NCBI RefSeq assembly: GCF_002863005.1
Contig: NZ_PKDG01000025.1
Coordinates: 1-64,000, forward strand
From: Pseudoxanthomonas sp.
Lineage (GTDB): Bacteria > Pseudomonadota > Gammaproteobacteria > Xanthomonadales > Xanthomonadaceae
DNA length: 64,000 nucleotides
Direction of reading: 5' to 3'
A program made the position numbers and the translations under genes. Below, piece by piece: positions 1-8,862 of this stretch (position 1 is its first letter; each line of letters opens with the position of its first letter). The notes below the pieces were generated by a model, which was given only the letters and a program-made list of their open reading frames with translations, did not search any database and was not told the DNA's origin.

Positions 1-908
1 TCAATGCGACGTATCGCAAGGTCACACGGGCGGTGGAGGATGCGCGCATCAACCACGTCGCGGGTTGCCCGTGGTACTCCGGCGACTGGCCGATCATCAA
101 TCCGGGCGAGAGCACCACCCTGTGGTGTCCCGATACCGAGGACTGGGTGCAGTTCGATTCCTCGCAGGACGGCTACATCGCCAGCGGCAGCGGCAACATC
201 ATGGGCTACAAGAAGCCCCGCCGGACCTACAAGGCGGTGGAATTCCAGCTGGACCGCGCGTGGGACGACAAGTGGGCGTTCAACGCCAGCTACCTGTGGT
301 CGAAGTCCGAGGGCAACATCGAAGGGCCGGTCAATTCGGACACCGGCTACGCGGATACCAACCTGGTGCAGTACTACGATCATCCGGCGGTCAACGAGCG
401 CTATGGCGTGCTGTTCAACGACTTCCGCCACCAGATCAAGCTGCGCGGCAGTTACAAGTTGAACGAGCAGTGGAGCTTCGGCGCCACGCTCTCAACGCGG
501 TCCGGTGGGCCGATCACGGCGTTCGGCGTGGTGTGGCCTGACGACAACCGTGCGGCGGGCGGCCCCGGCGAGTTCAGCGGCGGTGGCTCGGGCTGGCTGT
601 GCTATTCGTCGCCCACGAACAACTGCGCCAACTGGGCGACGCGCCAGCTGACGTATTCGGAGCGCGGCGCATTCGGCCGCATGCCGTGGGTCACCGACGT
701 GGGCGCGAACGTCACCTGGACGCTGCCGGTGGAGGGCATCGACCTGAAGGCACGGCTGTCCGTGTACAACCTGTTCAACAACCAGACCGTCGTCAACGTG
801 CACTCGCGTTACGAGGCGCAGCCTGGCGTGCAGCTTCCGCACTTCGGCCAGGGAACGGTCTGGCAGGCGCCGCGCTACACCCAGCTCGTGGTGACCTGGA
901 CGTTCTGA
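1..908 (+). CDS. TonB-dependent receptor, Oar-like, C-terminal part (5' end outside window)
   Basis: The frame is open from the first bases of the window, so the start lies upstream; about 301 residues are visible. The sequence is a run of amphipathic beta strands rich in Tyr, Trp and Asn with long polar loops, and it ends in VVTWTF with a terminal aromatic residue, as in outer-membrane barrels that use the BAM signal. Phrases such as the GSYKLNEQWSFGA strand and the late VYNLFNN segment resemble the C-terminal barrel of Oar/carboxypeptidase-regulatory-domain TonB receptors of xanthomonads. The substrate cannot be told. The plug domain and TonB box are not in the window. A terminator follows at 947-977. 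Barrel identity is fairly sure; the Oar subfamily is inference. Confidence 0.75.
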   Translation, partial: NATYRKVTRAVEDARINHVAGCPWYSGDWPIINPGESTTLWCPDTEDWVQFDSSQDGYIASGSGNIMGYKKPRRTYKAVEFQLDRAWDDKWAFNASYLWSKSEGNIEGPVNSDTGYADTNLVQYYDHPAVNERYGVLFNDFRHQIKLRGSYKLNEQWSFGATLSTRSGGPITAFGVVWPDDNRAAGGPGEFSGGGSGWLCYSSPTNNCANWATRQLTYSERGAFGRMPWVTDVGANVTWTLPVEGIDLKARLSVYNLFNNQTVVNVHSRYEAQPGVQLPHFGQGTVWQAPRYTQLVVTWTF

Positions 909-946
909 CTGCACAGCGCATGCGATCCGGCGTGTGTCTCTCCCGT

Positions 947-977
947 GGCCTGCCGTTCGCGGCAGGCCTTTTCTTTT
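947..977 (+). terminator. Intrinsic terminator after the Oar-like receptor
   Basis: Perfect 8-bp stem GGCCTGCC (947-954) with GGCAGGCC (961-968), a 6-nt loop and a T-rich tail TTTTCTTTT. It separates the receptor from the amidase gene. Confidence 0.8.
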
Positions 978-1024
978 CCGTGCCGTGCTATTCCTATGCA
1001 CGGCTGCTTCCCGAGGTGTCTCCC

Positions 1025-1780
1025 ATGACGAAGCGCGTCACGTTCGCGTGCAGAACCGCCCTCCTGGCCGCGTTGGTCCTCGTCCTCGGCGCCTGCGCCC
1101 ATTCCGGCCCGCGCAATCCGCTCGCCACGTGGGTGCCGTCGAAGAATTTCGACGAGCGCCGACCGGTGGTGATCGTGCTGCACTACACGGAACAGGATTC
1201 GGTGGAACAGTCGCTGGACACCCTGCGCAGCCGCAACAGCGGGGGACGCGTGAGTTCCCACTACCTGCTCGGCAAGGACGGCAAGGTCTATCAGCTGGTG
1301 AGCGATACCCGACGCGCCTGGCATGCCGGTGCGGGTCGCTGGGGCGCGATCACCGACGTCAACAATGCGTCGATCGGCATCGAGATCGACAACGACGGCA
1401 AGAGCCCGTTTCCCGATGCGCAGATCGACAGCCTTATCGTTCTGCTGCGCGACCTGACCACGCGCCTGCGCATTCCCCCCACGCAGGTCATCGGCCATTC
1501 TGACCTGGCGCCGTCGCGAAAGATCGATCCTGGCCCGCTGTTCCCGTGGAAGCGCCTGCACGACGCCGGTTTCGGCCTGTGGCCCGCGGCCCGTGCGGGC
1601 GAACCGCCGCCCGGTTTCGACCCCTGGCTGGCGCTGCAGGCCATCGGCTATTCCATCGACAACCGGGGCGACACCGTGCGCGCCTTCCATCATCGTTTCC
1701 GCGGCATGGAGGGCAGCGAACTCGACGCCGAAGACCTGCGCATCCTGCACGCATTGACCGCCACTCCGTTCGCCCAATGA
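1025..1780 (+). CDS. N-acetylmuramoyl-L-alanine amidase, AmpD/AmiD-like lipoprotein (amidase_2)
   Basis: A 251-residue protein expected to cut the bond between N-acetylmuramic acid and the stem peptide of peptidoglycan fragments. The start ATG is followed by a basic end, a hydrophobic stretch and a lipobox LVLGAC near residue 23, so it is probably a lipoprotein. Zinc-ligand motifs of the amidase_2 fold are visible: His in VLHYTEQ, His in VIGHSDLAP and Asp in KIDPGPLFPW. The C-terminal about 50 residues resemble the helical peptidoglycan-binding extension of AmiD and AmpDh2. An open frame extends upstream to about 599 but overlaps the receptor gene and the terminator, so the lipoprotein start at 1025 is chosen. 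It precedes a set of genes for D-amino-acid peptide use, which fits release of stem peptides. Confidence 0.87.
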   Translation: MTKRVTFACRTALLAALVLVLGACAHSGPRNPLATWVPSKNFDERRPVVIVLHYTEQDSVEQSLDTLRSRNSGGRVSSHYLLGKDGKVYQLVSDTRRAWHAGAGRWGAITDVNNASIGIEIDNDGKSPFPDAQIDSLIVLLRDLTTRLRIPPTQVIGHSDLAPSRKIDPGPLFPWKRLHDAGFGLWPAARAGEPPPGFDPWLALQAIGYSIDNRGDTVRAFHHRFRGMEGSELDAEDLRILHALTATPFAQ

Positions 1781-1825
1781 ACAGGAATATTCAAGTCAGT
1801 TTTTTCGCTGATCAAGAATAATTTA

Positions 1826-1854
1826 TTGACTCATCGCGGGGCGCGTGCTACACC
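1826..1854 (+). promoter_or_regulatory. Candidate sigma70 promoter upstream of the TonB receptor gene
   Basis: TTGACT (1826-1831) and TACACC (1849-1854) with a 17-bp spacer, preceded by an AT-rich patch that is unusual here. The rest of the 375-bp gap (1781-2155) holds no convincing gene. If real, the leader before the start at 2156 is about 300 nt, long enough for further regulation, but no riboswitch was recognised. Confidence 0.35.
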
Positions 1855-2155
1855 GCCATGAAAGGGGTTTTCGTGTTGTCCCGCCGGAGAATGTTCGGAT
1901 CCGGCAACGCAGTAACCGGCGGGGTGCCGGCGCAGTAACCGAACCAACAGGCAATGCCTGCGCTGCGTCGCCGGAACCGGACGCGCCGGGTGGCACGCAT
2001 GGGGATCCATACGCGCGGGGAATGACGGCAACAGCGCGGCGATGCGCCCGGACAGGGCGGGGCCGTGCGCCGATTTCCCCGGGCGGCGTGCACCACGCAC
2101 CGCAGGCATCGTATCGGCCACGTATCGCCGCGTTCTTACCTCCAGGAGATTCCGC

Positions 2156-5050
2156 ATGCCCTCTCGCTCCCGCCCGCTCACGCCCCGCCATCTCGCCGTC
2201 GCCATCGTGCTGGGGCTCGCCGTACCCGGCGTGGGACTCGCGCAGGAGGCGGCATCTGCGACGCAGGGCGAGGCACGCACGCTGGAAACCGTTTCCGTCA
2301 CCGGCTCGCGCATCAAGCGGACCGACGTCGAGGCGGCGCTGCCCATCACCATCATCCAGAAGGCGGAGATCGAAGCCCAGGGCATCACCTCCGCCGAACA
2401 GCTGCTGCAGTTCCTCAACATCGCCAGCAACGGCTCGGACAGCCTGGCGGCGAACGCCGGCATCGCGCCGGCCGACCTGCGCGGCAACAACGGCGTTTCC
2501 GGCGCCAACCTGCGCGGCCAGGGCGCCGATGCCACGCTGGTGCTGTTGAACGGTCGCCGCGTCGCGACGCACGGCCTGCGTGGCCAGGCGGTCGACCTCA
2601 ACTCGATCCCCTTCGCGGCGATCGACCGGGTGGAAGTGCTGCGCGATGGCGCCTCGGCGGTCTACGGTACCGATGCGATCGGCGGCGTCATCAACTTCAT
2701 TACCCGCAGCGACTACCGCGGCATCACGCTAAATGCCGGCGTCGACGTCACCCAGGAGGGCGGCGGCAACGTCTACACCGCCAGCGTGCTCGGCGGGTGG
2801 GGCGACATCGATGCCGACGGGTGGAACGCGTGGGGCACCCTGAACTACCGCAAGAACGAGATCCTGCTCGGCACCGACCGCGATTTCTCCAACACCTTCC
2901 AGCCCGAGCGTGGCCTGTCGCCCGACACGCGCGGCACGCCCTTCGCCACCGTGTCGAACATCGCCGGCGGCCTCATCAACGGAACGCTGGTGAATCCGGC
3001 CGGTGGTCCCAACCAGGCGCTGGTCAACACGCTCAACCTGCCGGGTGGGCCCGGATGCGAGGCCGGCGGCGACATGATGGGGCCGTACGCCTACCAGCTG
3101 TGGGGCGTCGCCAATTCGCGCTATGCGTGCGCCTGGGATTACCCGGCCGCGCAGGTCATGCAGCAGCCGCAGGAGAGCCTGCAGGCGCTGGGCCGGGCCA
3201 GCTTCAAGATCAGCGACAACCACCAGTTCTACGTCGAAGCGATGGGCTCGCGCACCGAATCCAACCGCCAGTTCGAAGCCCAGCAGATCACGTCGAGCGC
3301 CTCGACGGCGGCATCGGCGCTCGGCCCGAGCACGTGGTTCCCGTACCTGCCCAACGATGCGCAGGCGCTGGCCACCTACAACATGATCTACAACGCGCTG
3401 GCCAACTACTTCGGCACGGCCAACCTCGTGTACGGCAACCGCATCGCCTACCGCTGGCGCTGCGAGGTCTGCGGGCCCCGCCAGATCGAGACGACCACCA
3501 AGGCATACCGCCTGCTGGCGGGCGTCGAGGGCAGCATCGGCACGTGGGACTACGACGTTGGGTTGTCGCGCGCCTCCAGCGAGGCCGAATCGGTCCTCGG
3601 CACGGGCTACTACTTCACTCCCGCCTTCAAGGCCGCGCTGGGCAGCGGCATGCTCAACCCCTTCCTGATGCCCGGGCAGGAGCAGCGCGCCGAAGGCATC
3701 GCGATGCTGCAGGCCGCGTCGGCGGCGGGCACGCGCCTGTACGGCGGCGAGTCCACGGTCACCACGCTGGACGCTGCGTTCTCCGGCGGCCTGGGCTTCA
3801 ACCTCTGGGGCGGCGAAGTCCAGGCGGCGGTCGGCATCGACCTGCGCCGCGAGGAGTTCGAGTTCGGCTCGGTCGAAGAAGGCATCACGCTGGACAACAG
3901 CTACATCTTCGGCGCGCCGTTCGATGCGGCGAACAACATGCCGAAGGTGACGCGCGACGTGAAAGCGGTCTATGCGGAAGCCTTCCTGCCGGTCGTCGAC
4001 AGCCTGGAGCTGAGCCTGGCCGTGCGCCGTGACGATTACGACGGTTTCGGCAGCACGGTGAACCCGAAGTACTCCTTCAAGTGGCAGCCGATCGATGCGC
4101 TGGCGTTCCGCGGCGCGTACAGCACCGGCTTCAAGGTGCCCGAGTTCACCAAGCTCTTCAGCGGCGTCACCGAAAGTCCGTACACGGGCTTCGATCTGGC
4201 CGACCCGGCCAGCTGCCCCGGCGGCGTGGCCAACCCGGCCGTGCCCGGTTGCGAAGCGATCCAGCCGGACATCCTGACCGGCGGCAAGTCCGACCTGAAA
4301 CCCGAGGAGTCCAAGCAGAAGAGCTTCGGCCTGGTGTTCGCGCCGACCGGCAACTTCAACATGAGCCTGGACTGGTGGGAAATCGAACGGACCAACACGA
4401 TCCGCGTGCCCAACCAGGCGACGCTGATCGCCAACTACGATCTGTTCACGGCCAACTGGATCCGCGATGCGTCGGGCGAGGTCATCGCGATCGATCGCCG
4501 CTTCATCAATTCCGGCGGCACGCTGATCAGCGGCATCGAGCTCGACGCCAACCTGACCGGCGAACTGGCCGGCGGCATATGGCGCATCAACCTCAACGGC
4601 AGCTACATCGACAGCTTCCAGGAAAAAGCCCTGGAAACCTCGCCCTACGGCAACAACCTGGTCGGCAAGTACGTCCGCTACTACAGCCTGCCGCTGAAGT
4701 GGAAGCACACGCTGGGCTTCAACTGGGCCAAGGGCGACTGGGCGCATACCCTGACCCAGGTCTATCGCGACGGCTACAAGGACGAACTGCCGGTCAGCGT
4801 CGCCAATGGCAGCTACGTGCCCGAGGACTGGAACCCGAACGTCGACGACTACATCACGTACAACTACAGCCTGACATGGACGGGTATCGAGAACACCAAG
4901 CTCACCTTCGTGATGCGCAACGTGCTGAACGAGGATCCGCCGTTCACCGCGCACCAGAACGACTTCGCGTCCGGCGCCGCGTGGGAGCCGCGCGTCGCGG
5001 ATCCGCGCGGCCGCTCGTTCGCGCTGATGGTCGAGTACAAGTTCGACTGA
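2156..5050 (+). CDS. TonB-dependent receptor (plug plus barrel)
   Basis: A 964-residue outer-membrane receptor for energised uptake of a large solute. The start at 2156 is chosen because AGGAG at 2144-2148 lies 7 nt before it and a signal peptide ending in VGLAQ follows; the open frame begins earlier without a ribosome site. After the signal peptide comes a TonB-box-like LETVSVTGSRI (about residues 42-52), then a plug domain with ALPITIIQKAEIE, the LRGQGADATLVLLNGRR segment and VEVLRDGASAVYGTDAIGG. The C-terminal barrel ends in FALMVEYKFD. It has the features of the large xanthomonad receptors with GSRIKR after the box. The genes immediately downstream handle D-Ala peptides, so a peptidoglycan-derived or D-amino-acid peptide is a plausible substrate; this is inference from neighbours. 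Confidence 0.9.
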   Translation: MPSRSRPLTPRHLAVAIVLGLAVPGVGLAQEAASATQGEARTLETVSVTGSRIKRTDVEAALPITIIQKAEIEAQGITSAEQLLQFLNIASNGSDSLAANAGIAPADLRGNNGVSGANLRGQGADATLVLLNGRRVATHGLRGQAVDLNSIPFAAIDRVEVLRDGASAVYGTDAIGGVINFITRSDYRGITLNAGVDVTQEGGGNVYTASVLGGWGDIDADGWNAWGTLNYRKNEILLGTDRDFSNTFQPERGLSPDTRGTPFATVSNIAGGLINGTLVNPAGGPNQALVNTLNLPGGPGCEAGGDMMGPYAYQLWGVANSRYACAWDYPAAQVMQQPQESLQALGRASFKISDNHQFYVEAMGSRTESNRQFEAQQITSSASTAASALGPSTWFPYLPNDAQALATYNMIYNALANYFGTANLVYGNRIAYRWRCEVCGPRQIETTTKAYRLLAGVEGSIGTWDYDVGLSRASSEAESVLGTGYYFTPAFKAALGSGMLNPFLMPGQEQRAEGIAMLQAASAAGTRLYGGESTVTTLDAAFSGGLGFNLWGGEVQAAVGIDLRREEFEFGSVEEGITLDNSYIFGAPFDAANNMPKVTRDVKAVYAEAFLPVVDSLELSLAVRRDDYDGFGSTVNPKYSFKWQPIDALAFRGAYSTGFKVPEFTKLFSGVTESPYTGFDLADPASCPGGVANPAVPGCEAIQPDILTGGKSDLKPEESKQKSFGLVFAPTGNFNMSLDWWEIERTNTIRVPNQATLIANYDLFTANWIRDASGEVIAIDRRFINSGGTLISGIELDANLTGELAGGIWRINLNGSYIDSFQEKALETSPYGNNLVGKYVRYYSLPLKWKHTLGFNWAKGDWAHTLTQVYRDGYKDELPVSVANGSYVPEDWNPNVDDYITYNYSLTWTGIENTKLTFVMRNVLNEDPPFTAHQNDFASGAAWEPRVADPRGRSFALMVEYKFD

Positions 5051-5078
5051 CCTGATCCGCGCCCGGATCGATGGTATC

Positions 5079-5109
5079 GGGGCCGCCGCCGGCAACCGGC
5101 GGCGGCCCC
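5079..5109 (+). terminator. Very stable GC hairpin between receptor and serine hydrolase
   Basis: A perfect 14-bp stem (5079-5092 with 5096-5109) closed by a 3-nt CAA loop lies 28 nt after the receptor stop. The tail CCCTGTTTGC has only a weak T run, so it could be a partial terminator or an mRNA stabiliser that keeps receptor mRNA above the level of the enzymes downstream. Confidence 0.55.
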
Positions 5110-5159
5110 CCTGTTTGCAGGATGCGAGGCCTGCGGTAACGCGGAACCCGAATCACGCC

Positions 5160-6710
5160 ATGAAGCACGTCCTTGTCTGCCTTGCGCTGCTGGCGCCCGT
5201 CGCACATGCGGCACCCGCCAACGATGCCTTCGACATCGCGGTGGAACAGACCTTCGAGCGATACCGGCTGCCCGGATTGGCGGTGGGCGTCATCCGCGAT
5301 GGCGACATCGTCTACACCCGCACGCTCGGCGAACGGGAGGCCGGTGGCGGCGGGAAGATCGACAATGACACGCTGTTCAAGATCGCGTCCAACAGCAAGG
5401 CGATGACGGCGGGCGTGCTCGCGCGCCTGGTCGATGCCGGCAGGCTGAAGTGGGACGACCCGGTCATCAAGCACCTGCCGCAGTTCCGCATGCACGACCC
5501 GTGGGTCACGCAGCAGATGCAGGTGCGGGACCTGCTGATCCACAACAGCGGCCTGGGCCTGGGTGCCGGCGACCTGATGCTGTGGCCCGAACCGAACCGC
5601 TTCACCCGCGCCGACATCATTGCAGGCCTGCAACATCTGAAGCCCACGCACAGCTTTCGCGCCGAATATGCCTACGACAACCTGCTGTACGTCGTGGCGG
5701 GTGAGGTCGCGGCCGCCGCAGGCGGTGCGTCGTACGAGGAACTGGTGAAGCGCGAACTGTTCGAGCCGCTCGGCCTGTCGCGCTGCCAGGTGGGCGAATG
5801 GAACCGGACCGAAGTCGGCAACGTGGCGCAACCGCACATGCGCACGCCGCAGGGCAACCGTGTCATCCGCGAGGACGGCGACATCGTCCCCAACGTCACG
5901 TCGATGGCGGCCGGCGGCATCCGCTGCAGCCTCGATGACATGCTGGCGTGGATGCGCATGTGGTTGTCGCCGGATGCGGCGCCCGTGTGGCTGTCGCCGG
6001 TACAGCGCAAGGCCGTGTGGACCGCGCACATGCCCATGCCGGTGAGCGCGCGCATGCGCGCGTGGGACAATACCCATGTCTCGGCCTATGGCTATGGCTG
6101 GCGCCTGTCGGACGTGGACGGGGCGTGGAAGGTCGCGCACACCGGCACGCTGGCCGGCATGTACTCGTCCGTCATCCTGCTGCCCGACCAGCGCACGGGG
6201 ATCGTCATCCTCATCAACGGCGAAGGCGAAGCCGCGCGCACGGTACTGGGGCAGGTACTGACCAAGCACTTCACCGATCCGCAGTCGATGCCCACGGTGG
6301 CGTACTACGCCGGTCTGCTGGATCACGAGCGTGCAGGCGAGCGGGCCGCCAGACCAAAGCCTGACACGCGGCATCGCGTCCCCGCCGGAGCCCGGAGCTT
6401 GGACGACTGGACGGGCCATTACCAGGATCCATGGTTCGGCAAGGTCGCGCTGTGCCTGGATCGCGGGCAGGTCCGGTTCGCATCCGAGCGTTCGCCGATG
6501 CTGACGGGCACGGTCATGCGGGTCGGCACACGATGGCTGGTGGACTGGGATGACGAGAGCGTGGACGCGGAGCCGTGGCTGCACTTCGGCACCGCGTCGG
6601 ACGGCGTCGCCACGTTGACGCTGAGCCATGTCGACCCCGACGCCGATTTCAGCTACGACTACCAGGACCTCGCGTTCGTCCGCACGGCGTCGTGCGACGG
6701 AGGGCGATGA
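5160..6710 (+). CDS. Serine hydrolase, beta-lactamase class C/CubicO fold, with C-terminal Pab87-type domain
   Basis: A 516-residue secreted protein with signal peptide MKHVLVCLALLAPVAHA. The three signatures of penicillin-recognising hydrolases are visible: SxxK as S77-N-S-K80, YxN in YAYDNLLY, and HTG in AHTGTLAG in place of KTG. Residues from about 410 onward form a separate beta domain of the DUF3471/Pab87-octamerisation type. Relatives act as D-aminopeptidases, D-Ala carboxypeptidases or esterases; Pab87 itself is reported to act on peptides with D-residues. Stop and next ATG are 1 nt apart, so it is co-transcribed with the VanX-type dipeptidase. Its position suggests it trims D-amino-acid peptides in the periplasm. 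It could instead be a beta-lactam-inert esterase; the exact substrate is not shown by the sequence. Confidence 0.85.
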   Translation: MKHVLVCLALLAPVAHAAPANDAFDIAVEQTFERYRLPGLAVGVIRDGDIVYTRTLGEREAGGGGKIDNDTLFKIASNSKAMTAGVLARLVDAGRLKWDDPVIKHLPQFRMHDPWVTQQMQVRDLLIHNSGLGLGAGDLMLWPEPNRFTRADIIAGLQHLKPTHSFRAEYAYDNLLYVVAGEVAAAAGGASYEELVKRELFEPLGLSRCQVGEWNRTEVGNVAQPHMRTPQGNRVIREDGDIVPNVTSMAAGGIRCSLDDMLAWMRMWLSPDAAPVWLSPVQRKAVWTAHMPMPVSARMRAWDNTHVSAYGYGWRLSDVDGAWKVAHTGTLAGMYSSVILLPDQRTGIVILINGEGEAARTVLGQVLTKHFTDPQSMPTVAYYAGLLDHERAGERAARPKPDTRHRVPAGARSLDDWTGHYQDPWFGKVALCLDRGQVRFASERSPMLTGTVMRVGTRWLVDWDDESVDAEPWLHFGTASDGVATLTLSHVDPDADFSYDYQDLAFVRTASCDGGR

Positions 6711-6711
6711 C

Positions 6712-7419
6712 ATGGGTCGTGCCTGGCTGCTGCTGGCGTGCGTGCTTCCCTGGTTGAGCGCGTGCGCGTCATCGCCGGTGGTAGAAGTGTCTCGCGCGCG
6801 CGACGCGTCGCAGGCGGGCCTGGTCGACGCGGCCAGCGTCGTGCCCGGACTGGCGCAGGACATCCGCTACGCCGGCACGAACAACTTCGTCGGCACGCCC
6901 GTCACCGGTTACGACGCACCGAAGTGCCTGTTGCTTGCGCCGGTCGCGCAGGCACTGGCACGCGTGCAACAGGACTTCCAGAGCGAAGGCCTGTCGCTGA
7001 AGGTGTTCGACTGCTATCGCCCGGTACGCGCGGTGCAGCACTTCGTCCGCTGGGCGCGCGATCCGTCCGACCAGCGCACCAAGGCGGGTTATTACCCGAA
7101 TCTCGAGAAGGACAGCCTGCTGGATGGCTACATCGCGGAGACATCCGGGCACAGCCGTGGCGCGACGCTCGATCTGACGCTGGTGCGATGCGACGGTGAC
7201 GCGTGCGTCGAACTCGACATGGGCACGCCGTTCGACTTCTTCGATCCGCGCGCCAACACCGCGCATCCGTCCATCAACGACGACCAGCGCCGCAACCGCG
7301 AGCGGCTGGTGCAGGCCATGGCCCGCCATGGCTTCCAGAACTATGCGATGGAGTGGTGGCACTTCACCTTCCGTCCCGAACCCACCCCGCGAACTGCCTA
7401 CGACGTCCCGATCCAATGA
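6712..7419 (+). CDS. D-alanyl-D-alanine dipeptidase, VanX/DdpX family (M15D), lipoprotein
   Basis: A 235-residue protein predicted to split D-Ala-D-Ala into two D-alanines. The N-terminus has a hydrophobic segment and lipobox LSAC at residue 18, so it should be anchored facing the periplasm, not cytoplasmic as in classical VanX. The M15D zinc signature is intact: SGHSRGATLD supplies His and Asp ligands and EWWHF supplies the catalytic Glu and third ligand His. The substrate-binding Arg is probably in DCYRPVRAVQ. The start ATG at 6712 is 1 nt after the stop of the hydrolase gene; its stop overlaps the next ATG. No vanHA-like ligase genes are nearby, so a catabolic role fits better than vancomycin resistance. 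Confidence 0.9.
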   Translation: MGRAWLLLACVLPWLSACASSPVVEVSRARDASQAGLVDAASVVPGLAQDIRYAGTNNFVGTPVTGYDAPKCLLLAPVAQALARVQQDFQSEGLSLKVFDCYRPVRAVQHFVRWARDPSDQRTKAGYYPNLEKDSLLDGYIAETSGHSRGATLDLTLVRCDGDACVELDMGTPFDFFDPRANTAHPSINDDQRRNRERLVQAMARHGFQNYAMEWWHFTFRPEPTPRTAYDVPIQ

Positions 7420-8681
7420 GTGCTTCCCCCTCTTCCCCCTCGCCGATGGCCGCCGATGTCGCGGTGATCGGCAGCGGCATCGTCGGCCTGTCGACGGCGC
7501 ACCATCTGCTGGATCGCGGGCTGTCGTGCGTGCTGATCGATGCCAAGGGGCCGGCGGGCGAGACATCGTTCGGCAACGCCGGCTCCATCTCGGTCGGCAA
7601 CGTGATGCCGCAGTCGACGCCGGGCATCGTCACCAAGGCGCTGCGCATGCTGGCCAATCCGCTGGCGCCGCTGAAGCTGGACTGGGGCGTCAGCCCGTCG
7701 TACGCGCGCTGGCTGCTGCAGTTCCTCAACCAGGGCCGGTTGCAGCACGTGTTGCCCATCATCGATGCGCTGGGCGCCATCAACACGGCATCGCGCAGCG
7801 CGTGGCTGGAGCTCGGAGAACGGATCCACGCCAGCGAGTTGATCGCGCACACCGGCTATCTGCACGTGTACAGCGAGGAGGCGACGTTCGCGAAGGGTGA
7901 ATGGGAACGCGGACTGATGCGTGAACGTGGCGTCGTGTTCGATGTGCTGGATGCCGCCCAGTTGCGCGACCTGGAACCGGGCATCGGGTCGGGATTCCGG
8001 CGCGCGGTGTTCCAGCGCGAGTCATTGGCGATGCGTGACCCGGGGGCGTTCTGCAGGCGGCTGTTCGATGACCTGGTCGCGCGTGGTGCGACGTCGCTGA
8101 TCGCCCGCGTGTCGGGCGTGGCGCGCCAGGGCGGGGGCTATCGGATCGATACCGACCTGGGGCCTGTGCATGCCGGCCGGGTGGTGGTCGCTGCCGGCGC
8201 GTGGAGCAATGCGTTGCTGCGCCCGTTCGGGCTGAAGATTCCCGTGATTCCCGCGCGCGGGTACCACCTGATGTACCCGCAGGCGCAAACGGTAGTGCGC
8301 CGTCCCACCTTGTGGGCGGAGCGCTACATGGTGGTGTCGCCGATGCAGGAAGGCATCCGGATGACCAGCATCAAGGAGCTGACCGCGCTGGGTCGCGATC
8401 CGCACTACGCGCTGATCCGCCGGCTCGACCCCGAGGCGCGCACGCTGTTTCCCGGTATCGCGGGCGAACCGGTGTCCGAGTGGGCCGGCAATCGCCCCTG
8501 CACGCCCGATTCGTTGCCGATCATCGACCGCGTGCCGGGGGAAGACGTCTTCGTCGCCACCGGCCACGGCCACCTCGGCCTGACCCAAGGACCGGTCACG
8601 GGCAAGCTGCTGGATCAGATGATGGCCGGCGAGGCGACGGAGATACCGCTGGCGCCCTATGCGCTGGCGCGGTTCGGGTAG
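7416..8681 (+). CDS. FAD-dependent D-amino-acid dehydrogenase (DadA-like)
   Basis: A 421-residue flavoprotein of the DAO family that should oxidise a D-amino acid, most likely D-alanine, to the 2-oxo acid and pass electrons to the respiratory chain. The start overlaps the dipeptidase stop by 4 nt (ATGA), showing translational coupling. The FAD-binding beta-alpha-beta signature GSGIVGLSTAHHLLDRG stands near residue 19. The C-terminal GHGHLGLTQGPVTGKL segment is the second FAD contact typical of this family, and ETSFGNAGSIS is the DadA-type loop. DadA proteins are about 430 residues, so it is full length. It completes a path from D-Ala-D-Ala peptide to pyruvate. A related D-hydroxyproline or glycine oxidase activity cannot be excluded. 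Confidence 0.85.
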   Translation: MSASPSSPSPMAADVAVIGSGIVGLSTAHHLLDRGLSCVLIDAKGPAGETSFGNAGSISVGNVMPQSTPGIVTKALRMLANPLAPLKLDWGVSPSYARWLLQFLNQGRLQHVLPIIDALGAINTASRSAWLELGERIHASELIAHTGYLHVYSEEATFAKGEWERGLMRERGVVFDVLDAAQLRDLEPGIGSGFRRAVFQRESLAMRDPGAFCRRLFDDLVARGATSLIARVSGVARQGGGYRIDTDLGPVHAGRVVVAAGAWSNALLRPFGLKIPVIPARGYHLMYPQAQTVVRRPTLWAERYMVVSPMQEGIRMTSIKELTALGRDPHYALIRRLDPEARTLFPGIAGEPVSEWAGNRPCTPDSLPIIDRVPGEDVFVATGHGHLGLTQGPVTGKLLDQMMAGEATEIPLAPYALARFG

Positions 8682-8690
8682 CCGATCCAC

Positions 8691-8851
8691 TTGTAGGAGC
8701 GACGTCAGTCGCGACCGCAGATCGTCAGACCCACGGATTCGCGATCAAGGCGATTTGATGTCGCGAGCGCCAGTGTCTCGCCGCAGAGGTTGCCTGATGG
8801 AAGTGCGTCGGCGGTTCACGCGTGCGGTCACGACTGACGTCGCTCTTACAG
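8691..8851 (+). repeat. REP pair, GGAGCGACGTCAGTCGC family, copy 1
   Basis: Two copies in inverted orientation, 8691-8716 and 8826-8851, separated by 109 bp. Each unit contains a small palindrome GCGAC-GTCA-GTCGC and the left unit starts with GTAG as do known REPs of Stenotrophomonas relatives. The right arm differs at a few positions. Sits between the D-amino-acid operon and convergent trmL. Confidence 0.85.
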
Positions 8852-8862
8852 AAGGGCAATGA

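Noticed and set aside
2729-5095. 788-codon minus-strand frame
   Set aside because: Antisense shadow of the TonB-dependent receptor.
5160-6710. AmpC beta-lactamase
   Set aside because: SxxK and YxN are present, but KTG is HTG, the protein is 516 residues with an extra C-terminal domain and no ampR is adjacent; a CubicO-type hydrolase fits better.
6712-7419. Vancomycin resistance gene vanX
   Set aside because: Family is right but there is no VanH/VanA-type ligase or VanRS system, the protein has a lipoprotein signal, and the host is Gram-negative.
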